This document shows, piece by piece, positions 1-9,121 of a stretch of 64,000 bases of DNA. The stretch covers positions 1,550,001 to 1,614,000 of the forward strand of contig CAVTAR010000001.1 of assembly GCA_963732775.1 (NCBI GenBank), given 5' to 3'. The stretch's first letter is position 1, and the number at the start of each line of letters is the position of its first letter. The notes below the pieces were generated by a model, which was given only the letters and a program-made list of their open reading frames with translations, made no database searches and was not told the origin of the DNA. The DNA is from CAVRQM01 sp963732775 (GTDB taxonomy: Bacteria > Pseudomonadota > Alphaproteobacteria > Acetobacterales > Acetobacteraceae). A program made the position numbers and the translations under genes.

Positions 1-1466
1 GCGGCGATTACCTGCCGCGCTCCAGGGCGAACTGGGATTCCAAGACGGTGTTCGTGGACGGCGCCTACCAGGCGGCCGAGACCTGGTACGACCGTGCCGG
101 TGCCAGCTTCCATCCCGGCCTGCACTACTATGTCGGTGGCAACTCGAAGGTATACGGCGCGGCGCTGTTCCGCCTGCGCGAGCGCGACTTCGGCGAGGTG
201 GTCCATCAGCACGGCGTCTCGCCCGCCTGGCCGCTGTCGTACGCCGATTTCGAGCCGTTCTACAGCGAGGCGGAACGCCTGTTCGCCGTGCACGGCCAGC
301 GCGGCGAGGACCCGCTGGAGCCGCCGGCGAGCGGGCCGTATCCGTATCCGCCGGTGTCGCACGAGCCGCGTATCCAGGCGCTGCACGACAGCCTCGCCGC
401 CGACGGGCTGCATCCATTCCACCTGCCGCTCGGCATCCGGCTGGACGAACGCGACGGCAGGCCCACGCCCACCAGCATCTGCATCCGCTGCGACGCCTTC
501 GACGGCTTTCCCTGTCTGCTGAACGGCAAGGCGGACGCGCAGGTGATGTGCGTCGACCCGACGCTCGCCGCATATCCCAACGGTCGAGCTGCTGACCAAC
601 GCCTACGTCACCAGGCTGGAGACGGATGCTGCCGGCCGCAGCGTCACCGGCGTGCATCTGGACCGGGGTGGCGAGCCGGAACGCCACACCGCGGACATCG
701 TGGTGGTCGCGTGCGGCGCGCTGTCCTCGGCGCTGCTGCTGCTCCGCTCGGCCAGCGACGCGCATCCGCACGGGCTCGCGAACGGCTCGGGGCAGGTCGG
801 GCGCAACTACATGCGGCACAACCAGTCGGTGCTGCATGGCGCTGATGCGCGAGCCGAACGAGACCGTGTTCCAGAAGACGCTCGCCGTCTCGCGATTTCT
901 ATTTCGGCGCCGACGACTGGGAGTATCCGCTGGGACTGATCCAGATGTGCGCGACCTCGCATGCCGAGCAGATCAAGGGCGAGGCGCTGCCGTCCTGGCT
1001 GGAATGGCTGCCCGACATGCCGTTCGACAAGATGGCCCTGCACTCGATGGATTTCTGGCTGTCGTCGGAGGATCTGCCGCGCCCGGAGAACCGCATTTGC
1101 TACGATGGCGAGCGCGTCATGCTGGACGTGACCGAGCAGGGGCAGGAGGCGCACCGGCGGCTGAGGCACAAGCTCGAGCATCACTTGAGCCGTCATGGCG
1201 CACATCCGGTGCTGCTGGAGCGCAGCCTCTATCTCGGCAAGGGCATCCCGGTCAGCGGCACTGCGCACCAGGCCGGCACCGCGCGCTTCGGCAGCGACCC
1301 CGCGACTTCGGTGCTGGACCTCGACTGTCGCGCGCACGAGGTCGACAATCTCTACGTGACGGATGCGAGCTTCTTCCCCTCGATCGGGGCGGTGAATCCG
1401 ACGCTCACCATCATCGCCAACGCGCTGCGCGTCGCCGCCCACATCCAGCAGCGGCTGGGCGCATGA
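1..1466 (+). CDS. GMC-family FAD oxidoreductase, 5' partial and frameshifted
   Basis: Flavin-dependent alcohol or sugar oxidoreductase of the glucose-methanol-choline family. The frame is open from base 3, so the N-terminal FAD-binding segment lies left of the window. The visible part has the family stretch HPGLHYYVGGNSKVYGAALF near the start. It ends in the C-terminal active-site block, with HQAGTARFG and later ASFFPSIGAVNPTLTI before the stop. The frame breaks near 575, 838 and 898; each looks like one extra base, and all three frames together give one continuous protein. The stop overlaps the start of the DoxX gene (ATGA), so the two are probably co-transcribed. Substrate cannot be read from sequence. 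Confidence 0.85.
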
Positions 1467-1930
1467 CAGCCGCCGTGCTCGGCACGTTCGCCGTGCGCTA
1501 TCTGCTGGTCGTGCTGTTCCTGCCGTTCAGCGCACTGGACAAGATCATCAATTTTCGGGGCGCGGTCGCCCAGGCGCGGCAGATCGCGCCGGGCGGGCTC
1601 GCCGTGACGCTGATCCTGGCCGGCGTCGCGATCGAGATCCTGATGCCGCTTGCCATCCTGACCGGCACGGCCGACCGCGCGGCGGGGCTGGTGATGGCCG
1701 GCTACTGCATGGTCACGGCGGTGCTGTGGAAGCAGTTCTGGAAGCCCGGCGATTTCTGGCAGGCCGGCGACAGCCGCGCGAGAAACCTGTTCTGGGACTT
1801 CCTGAAGAACTTCTCGCTCGCGGGCGGCTTCCTGCTGCTCGTGGTCGGCGCGCATGGCGGGCTCGACCTGTTCCTGTCCGATCCGCTCGCCTCCTCGCAC
1901 CCCTATGCCCGACACGCGGAGCATCCATGA
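1463..1930 (+). CDS. DoxX-like small membrane protein
   Basis: A 155-residue hydrophobic protein with about four membrane segments, the size and pattern of DoxX-type inner-membrane proteins. Near the N-terminus it has the family-like stretch FSALDKIINF, then a long hydrophobic region and a short charged segment (KQFWKPGDFW) before the last helix. DoxX proteins are linked to quinone- or thiosulfate-related electron transfer in some organisms, but no role can be assigned here. Start ATG 1463 overlaps the stop of the GMC gene and its own stop overlaps the next start, so it sits in a tightly coupled operon with the oxidoreductase. Confidence 0.7.
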   Translation: MTAAVLGTFAVRYLLVVLFLPFSALDKIINFRGAVAQARQIAPGGLAVTLILAGVAIEILMPLAILTGTADRAAGLVMAGYCMVTAVLWKQFWKPGDFWQAGDSRARNLFWDFLKNFSLAGGFLLLVVGAHGGLDLFLSDPLASSHPYARHAEHP

Positions 1931-2376
1931 CCGACTCCGGACCCCGGCCTCGGCTCGCCTACTGGCACCTTTGGACAGACGACGACGGCGTGAGCCACCA
2001 GCAGCGCTGCGAACTGACGGCGTTCGAGCTGAAGGGTGTCGGCTCGGCCGATCCGCAGTGGAACGACGCGCAGCCGCGCGGCGAGGCGACCACGGTGTTC
2101 ACCGTGCAGCCGGTCGGCTGGGTCGGCGAGTGGCACGAGAACCCGGCACCGCAATGGATCGTGCCGCTGTCGGGCCGCTGGTGGGTGGAGGCGATGGACG
2201 GCACGCGCGTCGAGATGGGGCCGGGCGAGCTGTCGTTCGGCGAGGACCAGGGCTGCGTGCCAGACGGGCGGGGGCGGCAGGGGCATCGGTCCGGCACCAT
2301 CGGCGACCAGCCTGCGGTGCTGATGACGGTGCAGCTCCATGTGCCGCCGGTGCGCCGGCCGGGCCATTTCGCCTGA
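1927..2376 (+). CDS. Cupin-fold protein
   Basis: A 149-residue protein. The middle reads like a small cupin barrel: GWVGEWHENPAPQWIVPLSG followed by GPGELSFGEDQG, the usual order of a histidine-containing first cupin motif and a glycine-rich turn. Members bind a metal or a small ligand, and many sit beside catabolic oxidoreductases. Start ATG 1927 overlaps the DoxX stop by four bases, and SMP-30 begins 7 bases downstream. The context suggests a shared pathway for a sugar acid or similar compound. The exact substrate is unknown. Confidence 0.65.
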   Translation: MTDSGPRPRLAYWHLWTDDDGVSHQQRCELTAFELKGVGSADPQWNDAQPRGEATTVFTVQPVGWVGEWHENPAPQWIVPLSGRWWVEAMDGTRVEMGPGELSFGEDQGCVPDGRGRQGHRSGTIGDQPAVLMTVQLHVPPVRRPGHFA

Positions 2377-2383
2377 TCGGGGG

Positions 2384-3286
2384 ATGGACCACTGCCAGAT
2401 CCTCGACCCGGAGTTCCGCGCGCTGGTGCTGCCGAACGCGCCGCTGCTGACCTTGGGCCAGGGGTTCGCCTGGCTGGAAGGGCCGGTCTGGTTCGCCGAC
2501 GCGGACCAACTCCTGGTCAGCGATCTGCCGAACGACCGCATCCTGCGCTGGACCGAGTTGGGCGGCGTCTGCGTATTCCGCGAGCCATCGGGCTTCGCCA
2601 ACGGCCACACCCGCGACCGGCAGGGCCGGCTGATCGGCTGCTCGCACCGGCACCGCTGCATCACCCGCACCGAATTGGACGGCAGCCTGACGGTGCTGGC
2701 CGACAGCTATCGCGGCAAGCGGCTGAACGCACCGAACGACGTGGTGGCGCACAGCGATGGCGCGATCTGGTTCACCGACCCGCTGTACGGCATCAGCACG
2801 GACTACGAGGGCGGCAAGCAGACGTCCGAGCTGCCCGCGCTCGTCTACCGGCTCGACCCGGCCAGCGGCGAGCTCGCGGTGGTCGCGGACGATTTCGTCG
2901 GGCCGAACGGGCTGTGCTTCTCGCCCGACGAGCGGCGGCTGTATGTCGCGGAGAGCGGGGCCCAGTTCGCGGCCGAGCCGGTCCACCACATCCGCGTCTT
3001 CGATGTCGAGGACGGCCGGCGGCTTGCGCATGGCCGGGTGTTCCATACGGTATCGCCCGGCCATGCCGACGGGATGCGCTGCGACGAGGCCGGCCGCGTC
3101 TGGACCAGCGCCGGCGACGGGGTCCACTGTCTCAGCGCGGACGGGGCGCTGCTGGGCAAGATCCTGACCGGGGGCACCGTGTCGAACCTTGCCTTCGGCG
3201 GCCGCGGCCGGTCGCGGCTGTTCCTCTGCGCGTCGCACGCCCTGCTGGCGGTCTACACGAACGTGCGCGGCGCGCAGCGCCCGTGA
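2384..3286 (+). CDS. SMP-30/gluconolactonase family hydrolase
   Basis: A 300-residue six-bladed beta-propeller lactonase. The family order is visible: EGPVWF near residue 30, PSGFANGHTRDRQGRL, then LNAPNDVVAHSDGAIWFTDP, VGPNGLCFSPDE and a C-terminal DGMRCDEAGRVW. The conserved Glu, Asn and Asp residues in these motifs coordinate the catalytic divalent metal in known members. These enzymes open aldonolactones in the cytoplasm or periplasm; no signal peptide is evident. The upstream dehydrogenase could supply the lactone, giving a sugar or polyol oxidation pathway. That link is inferred only from co-directional, nearly contiguous genes. Confidence 0.88.
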   Translation: MDHCQILDPEFRALVLPNAPLLTLGQGFAWLEGPVWFADADQLLVSDLPNDRILRWTELGGVCVFREPSGFANGHTRDRQGRLIGCSHRHRCITRTELDGSLTVLADSYRGKRLNAPNDVVAHSDGAIWFTDPLYGISTDYEGGKQTSELPALVYRLDPASGELAVVADDFVGPNGLCFSPDERRLYVAESGAQFAAEPVHHIRVFDVEDGRRLAHGRVFHTVSPGHADGMRCDEAGRVWTSAGDGVHCLSADGALLGKILTGGTVSNLAFGGRGRSRLFLCASHALLAVYTNVRGAQRP

Positions 3287-4122
3287 CGCCAGGCGGAACG
3301 GCCTGCCGGCTCGACCGGATCGGGCTTAACGTCGGCGACCTCGATCGCGCGACCGCATTCTACGTCGCGGCGCTCGGCTTCGTCGCCGCGCCAGCCAGCG
3401 ACGCGGACCCGGCCTTGGCTGCCCTGCTCGGGGTGCGCGCGCTCCGCCTGGTCCGGTTGCGGCGGGGACGGCAAGCGCTGGAGCTGTCGGCGTGCGACCC
3501 GCCGGGAGCGCTCTATCCGGCGCACAGCCTGAGCAACGACCTGTGGTTCCAGCATTGCGCGCTGGTGACGGACGACATCGACGCAGCCTATGCACGGCTC
3601 GGCGCGCACGCGTTCACGCCCATTTCGCGCGACGGGCCGCAAGCCTTGCCGGGCGGCATCGTGGCCTTCAAGTTCCGTGATCCCGACGGACACCCGCTGG
3701 AGCTGATCCAGTTCCCTCACCCCGATCCGCGGACCGCGGGCGGGATCGACCATACCGCCCTCTCGGTCGCCGACCCGGCGCGCAGCATCGCCTTCTACGC
3801 CGCGCGGCTCGGGCTTGCTGTTCAGGCGCGGCAGGTGAACGCCGGGCCGGCGCAGGACGCCCTCGACGGCCTGGATGACGTGAGGGTGGACGTGATCGGC
3901 CTCGCGCCACCCAGCCCGGCGCCGCATGTCGAGCTGCTCGGCTACCGCAACCCGCCCGGCCGCGCGGCGGCTCCGGCTCGGCCATCCGACATCGCCGCGA
4001 GCCGCATGGTCTTCGTGGCGGAGGCGAGGACTGACGACCCGCGTGCAGCCGCCCTCGCGGACGGGACTCGGGTGGCGCTGCTCCGCGATCCTGACGGCCA
4101 CGCGCTGTTGCTGGAACGTTGA
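3283..4122 (+). CDS. Two-domain VOC (glyoxalase/bleomycin-resistance/dioxygenase) protein
   Basis: A 279-residue protein built from two vicinal-oxygen-chelate repeats. Domain 1 spans roughly residues 7-145: LDRIGLNVGDLDRATAFYVA, then DPDGHPLELIQFP. Domain 2 spans roughly 150-279: GIDHTALSVADPARSIAFY, then DPDGHALLLE at the very end. Each half has the His near its start and the Glu near its end used for metal binding in the fold. GTG start 3283 overlaps the SMP-30 stop. Extradiol dioxygenase, isomerase or lyase activity is possible, and the sequence alone does not choose between them. Confidence 0.8.
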   Translation: MTPGGTACRLDRIGLNVGDLDRATAFYVAALGFVAAPASDADPALAALLGVRALRLVRLRRGRQALELSACDPPGALYPAHSLSNDLWFQHCALVTDDIDAAYARLGAHAFTPISRDGPQALPGGIVAFKFRDPDGHPLELIQFPHPDPRTAGGIDHTALSVADPARSIAFYAARLGLAVQARQVNAGPAQDALDGLDDVRVDVIGLAPPSPAPHVELLGYRNPPGRAAAPARPSDIAASRMVFVAEARTDDPRAAALADGTRVALLRDPDGHALLLER

Positions 4123-4162
4123 GCGCGGTAGCCGTGCACGCCCAGCAAGCCGGGAAGAGTCG

Positions 4163-4744
4163 ATGCCAGTGCCGCCCTCGCTCCGTCACGAAACTATGGC
4201 GTCGCCGCTCGGCCCTCTGCTGGTCGTCACCGGCCAGGATGGCGCGCTGTATGCTGTGGAGTGGGCGTCTGAGGACGCGGGCATCGAACGGCGGCATGGG
4301 CTTGGCGGCGGGTGGGCGGCAGGCGAGGCCGCGAGCGCCGCGTCGTTGGCGCTCGCACGCTACTTCGCCGGCGACCTCGGCGCCATCGAGGCGCTGCCGG
4401 TCGCTGCGGCGGGCACGCCGTTCCAGCAGCAGGTGTGGGCCGCGCTGCGTGCCATCCCGGCTGGCGCCACGACCAGCTACGGCGCGCTCGCCCGCACCCT
4501 GGGGCGGCCGGGGGCGATGCGGGCCGTAGGACTGGCCAACGGCGCGAACCCGGTCGGCGTGGTCGTGCCCTGCCATCGGGTGATCGGCGCGGATGGCAGC
4601 CTGACCGGCTATGGCGGCGGCCTGGACCGCAAGCGCTGGCTGCTGGAGCACGAGGCGCGACATGCGGCGCGGGTCGTCCAGCCCGGCCCCCTGTTCGCCC
4701 GGGCCGAGCCGCCGCTACAAGGAAGCCCGCCCAGCACCGAGTGA
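4163..4744 (+). CDS. ogt: Methylated-DNA--protein-cysteine methyltransferase
   Basis: A 193-residue suicide DNA-repair protein that removes the methyl group from O6-methylguanine. The active-site PCHRV motif is present with Cys at residue 137. It is preceded by the helix-turn-helix region GTPFQQQVWAALRAIPAG and followed by LTGYGGGLDRKRWLLEHE, the canonical C-terminal pattern. Length fits single-domain Ogt/MGMT; there is no Ada-type regulatory domain. The start was chosen at ATG 4163 because family members begin about ten residues before the SPLGPLLV segment. A second base-repair gene (AlkA-type) lies 4.4 kb downstream. Confidence 0.93.
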   Translation: MPVPPSLRHETMASPLGPLLVVTGQDGALYAVEWASEDAGIERRHGLGGGWAAGEAASAASLALARYFAGDLGAIEALPVAAAGTPFQQQVWAALRAIPAGATTSYGALARTLGRPGAMRAVGLANGANPVGVVVPCHRVIGADGSLTGYGGGLDRKRWLLEHEARHAARVVQPGPLFARAEPPLQGSPPSTE

Positions 4745-4749
4745 GGCCC

Positions 4750-5221
4750 ATGCACCGATACCCCACATTGGCCGCGTCGCTGGCCGTCGCCGGCATGCTC
4801 GCGGTCGCGGCACCTGCGGTGGCGCAACAGCCGCCGCACGCCTGGCTGTTCGGGGCCTGGACTGGCGGGCTGTTCCCGGCGCCGCCGGCGGTCTCGGCGC
4901 AGGCCTGCCTGTCGCAGCCGGTCGTGATCTTCACCCGCGACGTCGTCCTGCGTGCCACGCTGACCGATGCGACCTACGTGCAGCGCGTGGTCGACACGGC
5001 GCGCACCACCGCGGGCGTCGGCACGGAGTTCCGCTTCACCCAGGCGCCGGCGCAGAGTGCCGCCGGTGGCGTGCTGGGCCTAGCGGCGCCGAACTCCGGC
5101 CGCCGGCTTCGGCTGCGAGGACCCGAACGTGCTGCACGTGCTGCGCAAGTCGGACAACGAGATCAGCTTCCCCGGCTGCCCGGAGTTCGCCTATCCGCTG
5201 GTGCGCTGCGGCGCGCGCTAG
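4750..5221 (+). CDS. Small secreted protein of unknown function, frameshifted
   Basis: Begins with a clear Sec signal peptide (LAASLAVAGMLAVAAPAVAQ, residues 7-26). The mature part starts QQPPHAWLFGAWTGGLFP and contains ACLSQPVVIFTRDVV. The frame breaks near 5100. The continuing frame gives GFGCEDPNVLHVLRKSDNEI and FPGCPEFAYPLVRCGAR before TAG at 5219-5221, restoring a protein of about 157 residues with conserved-looking cysteines. I do not recognise the family. It starts 5 bases after ogt and could be its operon partner or independent. Confidence 0.6.
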
Positions 5222-5224
5222 AGG

Positions 5225-6004
5225 TCAGTCGGCCGCCTCGGCCGGCCACGGCCGCGCGCCGCCCGCCAGCATCTCCGCGATCCGGGCGTACGGATGGCGC
5301 TCGATCATGTCGGCGCGGGTCCAGCGCGGCTCGAAGCGATGCGTGCCGAGCATGGTCCGCACGAGCTTGGCCTTGGCGTGCAGCGAGGCCTCGCTGATGC
5401 CGAACAGCTCGCACAGGCGCCTCGTGGTCATGTGCGGCGACTGGCTCGGGTCGGTGAGGAAGTTGACGCGGCCGACCTCGTAGACCACCGCCGCCGCCCA
5501 GATTGCCGGCTTGCCCGACACGACGGGACTGGGCCGCTTGCGGCACATCGCCGCGAGCGCCTCGCGCGCGAGGGTGGCGTATTCCGCGTCGAGATGGGCC
5601 AGGCACACGGCGTCGCTCGCGCCGGCCAGCGCGGCAAAGCGCTCCGCCATGGCGCGCGGCACCCGCGTGGCCTGCTTCTCCGCCCGCGCCTGGAGCTGTG
5701 CTGAGCGATGCTCGCAGTAGGCGGCGATCGCTGGCCCGAGCGCCGCGTCGGCCTCGAAGTCGAGCATCGAGACCGCCACCAGCAGCGTCAGCTTGCCCTC
5801 CGGCCCCAGCGCCAGCCGGCAGATGATGCCGCCCTCGTCGCCCAGGTAGGTCACACCGACCACCGGGCAAAGCGGCGGGATCGGCCACTCGGGCAGCCGG
5901 GCGGCCATGATGGCGGCCAGTTCGGGCGTGATCGCGGCTGCCAGTGGCAGGGAGCGCTGCATTCGTTGGAGCAGGTCCGCGGCGGCCTGGGCATGGTCGA
6001 GCAT
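5225..6004 (-). CDS. DUF6398-like protein of unknown function
   Basis: A 259-residue soluble protein in two parts. The first 110 residues contain PIPPLCPVVGVTYLGDEGGI, which I cannot assign. The second half contains CLAHLDAEYATLAREALAAM, then RPSPVVSGKPAIWAAAVVYE, then SQSPHMTTRRLCELFGISEA, which resembles a DUF6398 domain ending in a helix-turn-helix-like segment. Function is unknown; such domains often occur with SEC-C or other small modules. It converges on the preceding secreted-protein gene with 3 bases between them. Confidence 0.6.
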   Translation of the reverse strand: MLDHAQAAADLLQRMQRSLPLAAAITPELAAIMAARLPEWPIPPLCPVVGVTYLGDEGGIICRLALGPEGKLTLLVAVSMLDFEADAALGPAIAAYCEHRSAQLQARAEKQATRVPRAMAERFAALAGASDAVCLAHLDAEYATLAREALAAMCRKRPSPVVSGKPAIWAAAVVYEVGRVNFLTDPSQSPHMTTRRLCELFGISEASLHAKAKLVRTMLGTHRFEPRWTRADMIERHPYARIAEMLAGGARPWPAEAAD

Positions 6005-6066
6005 CGCGCGCTCCCGTCATTTCCGGCAGCGTTTCCGAGCGTCGCGAGTCCTGGCAATGTCGGCCG

Positions 6067-6363
6067 ATGACGCCCGCCGAACTCCGCGCCACCCTGGCTG
6101 ACCCCGAGCCGCCACCCGGACTGGGGCTGGCCGTGGAGGCGCTGTGGTGGGACGCGCGCAAGGATTGGGGGCGGGCGCACGGGCTCGCCATGGAAGACCC
6201 GTCGCCGGACGGGGCGGCCGTCCACGCCTATCTGCACCGTGAGGAGGGCGACCTCGGCAATGCCGCCTACTGGTACTCCCGCGCCGGGCGGCCGGTGGCG
6301 CAGGGGCCGCTCGAGGCGGAGTGGGAGGCCCTGGTCGCGGACATGATGCCGCCCGCGGGATAG
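6067..6363 (+). CDS. Small conserved hypothetical protein
   Basis: A 98-residue soluble protein starting MTPAELRATLADPEPPPGLG. A Trp-rich segment (LWWDARKDWGRAHGLAMED) is followed by VHAYLHREEGDLGNAAYWY and SRAGRP. This layout is common in short proteins that Acetobacteraceae and Rhizobiales genomes carry as hypothetical. No catalytic motif or membrane segment is visible. It is divergent from the DUF6398-like gene, with 62 bases between starts, and convergent with the sensor kinase gene. Role unknown. Confidence 0.6.
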   Translation: MTPAELRATLADPEPPPGLGLAVEALWWDARKDWGRAHGLAMEDPSPDGAAVHAYLHREEGDLGNAAYWYSRAGRPVAQGPLEAEWEALVADMMPPAG

Positions 6364-6384
6364 ATTGAACGCGGGTCGTCTCGC

Positions 6385-7725
6385 TCATCCTGGCAGCGTC
6401 ACCGTCGCGCGCAGCCCTCCGCCTGTCCGGTTTGCCAGTGCCACGTCCCCCCCGTGGGCGCGAAAAATGTTGCGCGCGATGGGCAGGCCGAGGCCCATGC
6501 CCCCGGTCTCGCGCGAGCGGCTCGGCTCCAGGCGCTGGAACGGCTGGAACACGCGGTCGAGGTCGGCCTCCGGGATGCCCGGGCCGTCGTCGTCGACCAG
6601 CAGCTCCACGAGGTCGCGCGCCGCTACGTCGCGCTCAGGCGGTCGCAGGGTAATGCGCGCGCCGCCCCCGTACTTGACGGCGTTCAGCACCAGGTTGCCG
6701 ATCGCCCGCTTCAGCGACACCTGTCGCGCCCGCACCGTCAGGTGCGCCGGCCCGGCATAGCCCAGCCGCTCGGCCGCCTCCGGCCGGGCATCGGCGGTCT
6801 CGTCCAGGATCGTGCGGACGAGTTCGGCGAGGTCGATCGAGACCACGCGCTCCTCGCCGGTGGTGTCGCGCGCGAAGGCGAGGCTGGCCGCGACCATCGC
6901 CTCCAGCTCGTCGAGGTCGGCGAGCATCTTGCGCCGCAGTTCGTCGTCGTCGACGAACTCCAGCCGGAGTTTCAGTCGCGTGATCGGGGTGCGCAGGTCG
7001 TGGCCGATCGCGGCCAGCAGGAAGGTGCGGTCGGCGACGAAGCGGCGCAGCCGGGCCGCCATGGTGTTGAACGCCCGCGCCGCCTGCGCGACCTCGGCCG
7101 GCCCGTCCTCGGGCAGCGGCGGGGCGGCGACGTCGCGGCCCAGCCGCTCGGCGGCTTCGGCCAGGGTCGAGACCGGGGCCACCAGCCGGCGCACCGCCCA
7201 GGTGGACAGCGCCGCCGCGGCCACCGTCATCAGGGCGAACGCGGCCAGGAAGGTCTGCGAGTGCCAGGGGCGTGGGGCGGGCAGGGCAAAGGCGATGTCG
7301 AGCCAGCGATTGTCGGGCAGCCGCAGGCCGAGCGAGACGCTGCCGCGATCCGGGCCGCCTTCGATCACCACGGCGCGCGGGCGCAGCGACTGCGGCACCG
7401 GGACGAGGCCGAGGTTGACTTGCAGCAGTTGCTGGAATGGCAGCGTCGCCAGCCCCTGCGTGGTCGGCGGGCCGGCATCGAGCCGGGCGGTCACGCCGTC
7501 GCGGCTCTGGGCGGCGAGCAGCGCCGCGCGCTGGTCCGAGGGCGTGAGTGCCACGACCTGGTATAGGCCGATGGCGCGCACCGAGATGTCGCGCGCCTGG
7601 GCCAGCCGCAGCACGTCGACCCGGTCGAGCGCGTGGATGGTGAGCCCCGCGACCTGCACCAGCACCAGGCTGGCGACCAGCACGAGGGCGGTGCGGGTGG
7701 CAAGGCTGCGCGGCCAGGGGCGCAC
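6385..7725 (-). CDS. Sensor histidine kinase, EnvZ-like
   Basis: A 446-residue inner-membrane sensor kinase. Transmembrane segments lie at about 10-30 and 158-178, bracketing a periplasmic domain of about 125 residues. A HAMP linker follows (180-232), then the HisKA box GHDLRTPITR with the phospho-acceptor His at 242. The N box is at 343-350 (GNLVLNAV), the D/G1 box reads DDDGPGIPEADLD, and GGMGLGLPIARNIF closes the HATPase_c domain. It phosphorylates the response regulator encoded 3 bases upstream. The periplasmic domain gives no clear signal identity; an EnvZ-like osmotic or envelope role is only suggested by architecture. Confidence 0.92.
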   Translation of the reverse strand: MRPWPRSLATRTALVLVASLVLVQVAGLTIHALDRVDVLRLAQARDISVRAIGLYQVVALTPSDQRAALLAAQSRDGVTARLDAGPPTTQGLATLPFQQLLQVNLGLVPVPQSLRPRAVVIEGGPDRGSVSLGLRLPDNRWLDIAFALPAPRPWHSQTFLAAFALMTVAAAALSTWAVRRLVAPVSTLAEAAERLGRDVAAPPLPEDGPAEVAQAARAFNTMAARLRRFVADRTFLLAAIGHDLRTPITRLKLRLEFVDDDELRRKMLADLDELEAMVAASLAFARDTTGEERVVSIDLAELVRTILDETADARPEAAERLGYAGPAHLTVRARQVSLKRAIGNLVLNAVKYGGGARITLRPPERDVAARDLVELLVDDDGPGIPEADLDRVFQPFQRLEPSRSRETGGMGLGLPIARNIFRAHGGDVALANRTGGGLRATVTLPG

Positions 7726-7728
7726 CGC

Positions 7729-8457
7729 CTAGGCGCGAGACACTTCGGCAGCCAGGACGTAGCCGCCGCCGCGGACGGTCTTGATGAGCTGGGCGTGGCG
7801 GCCGTCATCCTCCAGCTTGCGGCGCAGGCGGCTGATAGCGACGTCGATCGCCCGGTCGAACGGCCCCGCCTGCCGCCCGCGCAGCAGGTCCATCAGCATG
7901 TCGCGCGTCAGCACCTTGTTCGCCCGCTCCACCAGGGCCAGCAGCAGGTCGTACTCGCCCCCGGTCAGCGGCACCTCGACGCCGTCGGGCGCCAGCAGCC
8001 GGCGGCGTGTCTGGTCGAGGCTGAAGCCGGAGAACACCAGCGTCGCCCGCTCGCCCTCCTGGCGCCTGCTTCCCTCTCTGGCGCGGCGCAGCACGGCGCG
8101 GATGCGGGCCAGCAGCTCGCGCGGGTTGAACGGCTTGGGCATGTAGTCGTCGGCGCCCAGCTCGAGGCCGATGATGCGGTCGGTCTCCTCTCCCATCGCG
8201 GTGAGCATGATGATCGGCACGTCGGATTGCAGCCGCAGCCAGCGGCAGAGATCGAGGCCGGTCTCGCCAGGCAGCATCAGATCGAGCACGACCAGCTGGT
8301 AGTGGCCGTTGGGCCAGGCGCGCCTGGCCTCGCGCGCATCGCGCGCGGTGGTGACGCGGAACTGCTGACGTTCCAGGAACCGGGCCAGCAAATCCCGGAT
8401 CTCGCGGTCGTCGTCCACCACGAGAAGATGGGGCTGGGCGCCGCTGCTCTGTTCCAT
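7729..8457 (-). CDS. OmpR-family response regulator
   Basis: A 242-residue two-domain regulator. The receiver domain has acidic residues at 15-17 (VVDDD), the phospho-acceptor Asp59 in VVLDLMLPGETG, and Lys108 in YMPKPFNPREL. The C-terminal winged helix (about 140-238) has the transactivation-loop segment LTGGEYDLLLALVE and the recognition region RAIDVAISRLRRKLEDD, ending VRGGGYVL. It is the partner of the adjacent kinase and is translated first in the operon. Targets are unknown. It is transcribed divergently from an OhrR-like regulator, with a 110-base shared intergenic region. Confidence 0.93.
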   Translation of the reverse strand: MEQSSGAQPHLLVVDDDREIRDLLARFLERQQFRVTTARDAREARRAWPNGHYQLVVLDLMLPGETGLDLCRWLRLQSDVPIIMLTAMGEETDRIIGLELGADDYMPKPFNPRELLARIRAVLRRAREGSRRQEGERATLVFSGFSLDQTRRRLLAPDGVEVPLTGGEYDLLLALVERANKVLTRDMLMDLLRGRQAGPFDRAIDVAISRLRRKLEDDGRHAQLIKTVRGGGYVLAAEVSRA

Positions 8458-8567
8458 GGCACTGCGCTATAGCGAAAGCGTGATCCTGTTGCACCCAGCG
8501 CACGAAAGGCTTGCCGGTAAAACATCCGCATCGTAGGAATCAAGGCCAGCATCCAAGGTGCCATCCC

Positions 8568-9029
8568 GTGCACGAGAATGATTCGCTTCAGATTGATCGG
8601 CAGCTCTGCTTCGCGCTCTATGCCGCGACGCACGCCATCACGCGCAACTACCGTGCGCTGCTGAGCGACATCGGCCTGACCTACCCGCAGTACCTCGTGC
8701 TGCTGGTGTTGATGCAGCATGAGCGGCAGACCGTCTCGGCCTTGGCGAACGAGCTGAAGCTGAACGCCAGTACCCTGACCCCGGTGCTGAAGCGGCTGGC
8801 CGACGCCGGCCTCGTGCGTCGCACGCGCGACCCGGTGGACGAGCGGGTGGTGGTGATCACGCTGGCCGAACGCGGCGCCGAACTGCGCGACGCGCTGGGC
8901 CGCATCCAGGCCGAGATCGTCTGCCAGACCGGCCTCGACCAGGCCGGGTTCGAGTCGCTGCGAACCGCGCTGCACCAGCTCGTCGAGCGGCTGACCGAAC
9001 ACACGCGCACGCTCGCCGAAGCCGCCTGA
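8568..9029 (+). CDS. MarR-family regulator, OhrR-like
   Basis: A 153-residue winged-helix repressor. The N-terminal QLCFALYAATHAITRNYR places a Cys at about residue 14, matching the peroxide-sensing cysteine of OhrR. The DNA-binding part has TYPQYLVLLVLMQHE, LKLNASTLTPVLKRLADAGL and the wing RTRDPVDERVVVITL. GTG 8568 is chosen because the Cys then falls at the OhrR position; an upstream in-frame start would add an unrelated 19-residue leader. OhrR usually controls an adjacent ohrA hydroperoxidase gene, but no ohrA is visible nearby, so the target may be elsewhere. Confidence 0.85.
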   Translation: MHENDSLQIDRQLCFALYAATHAITRNYRALLSDIGLTYPQYLVLLVLMQHERQTVSALANELKLNASTLTPVLKRLADAGLVRRTRDPVDERVVVITLAERGAELRDALGRIQAEIVCQTGLDQAGFESLRTALHQLVERLTEHTRTLAEAA

Positions 9030-9121
9030 GCCTTCCCCCGGGCTTCGCGCCCCCGCCGGCGGAGGCGCGCGAGGGACTGCGACTGCTGGCCGCGCTCGAC
9101 CCGCTGCTGGCGACGGTCGAG

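Noticed and set aside
5294..5704. Plus-strand frame opposite the DUF6398-like gene
   Set aside because: Antisense to a gene with coherent protein sequence. No start context or family similarity.
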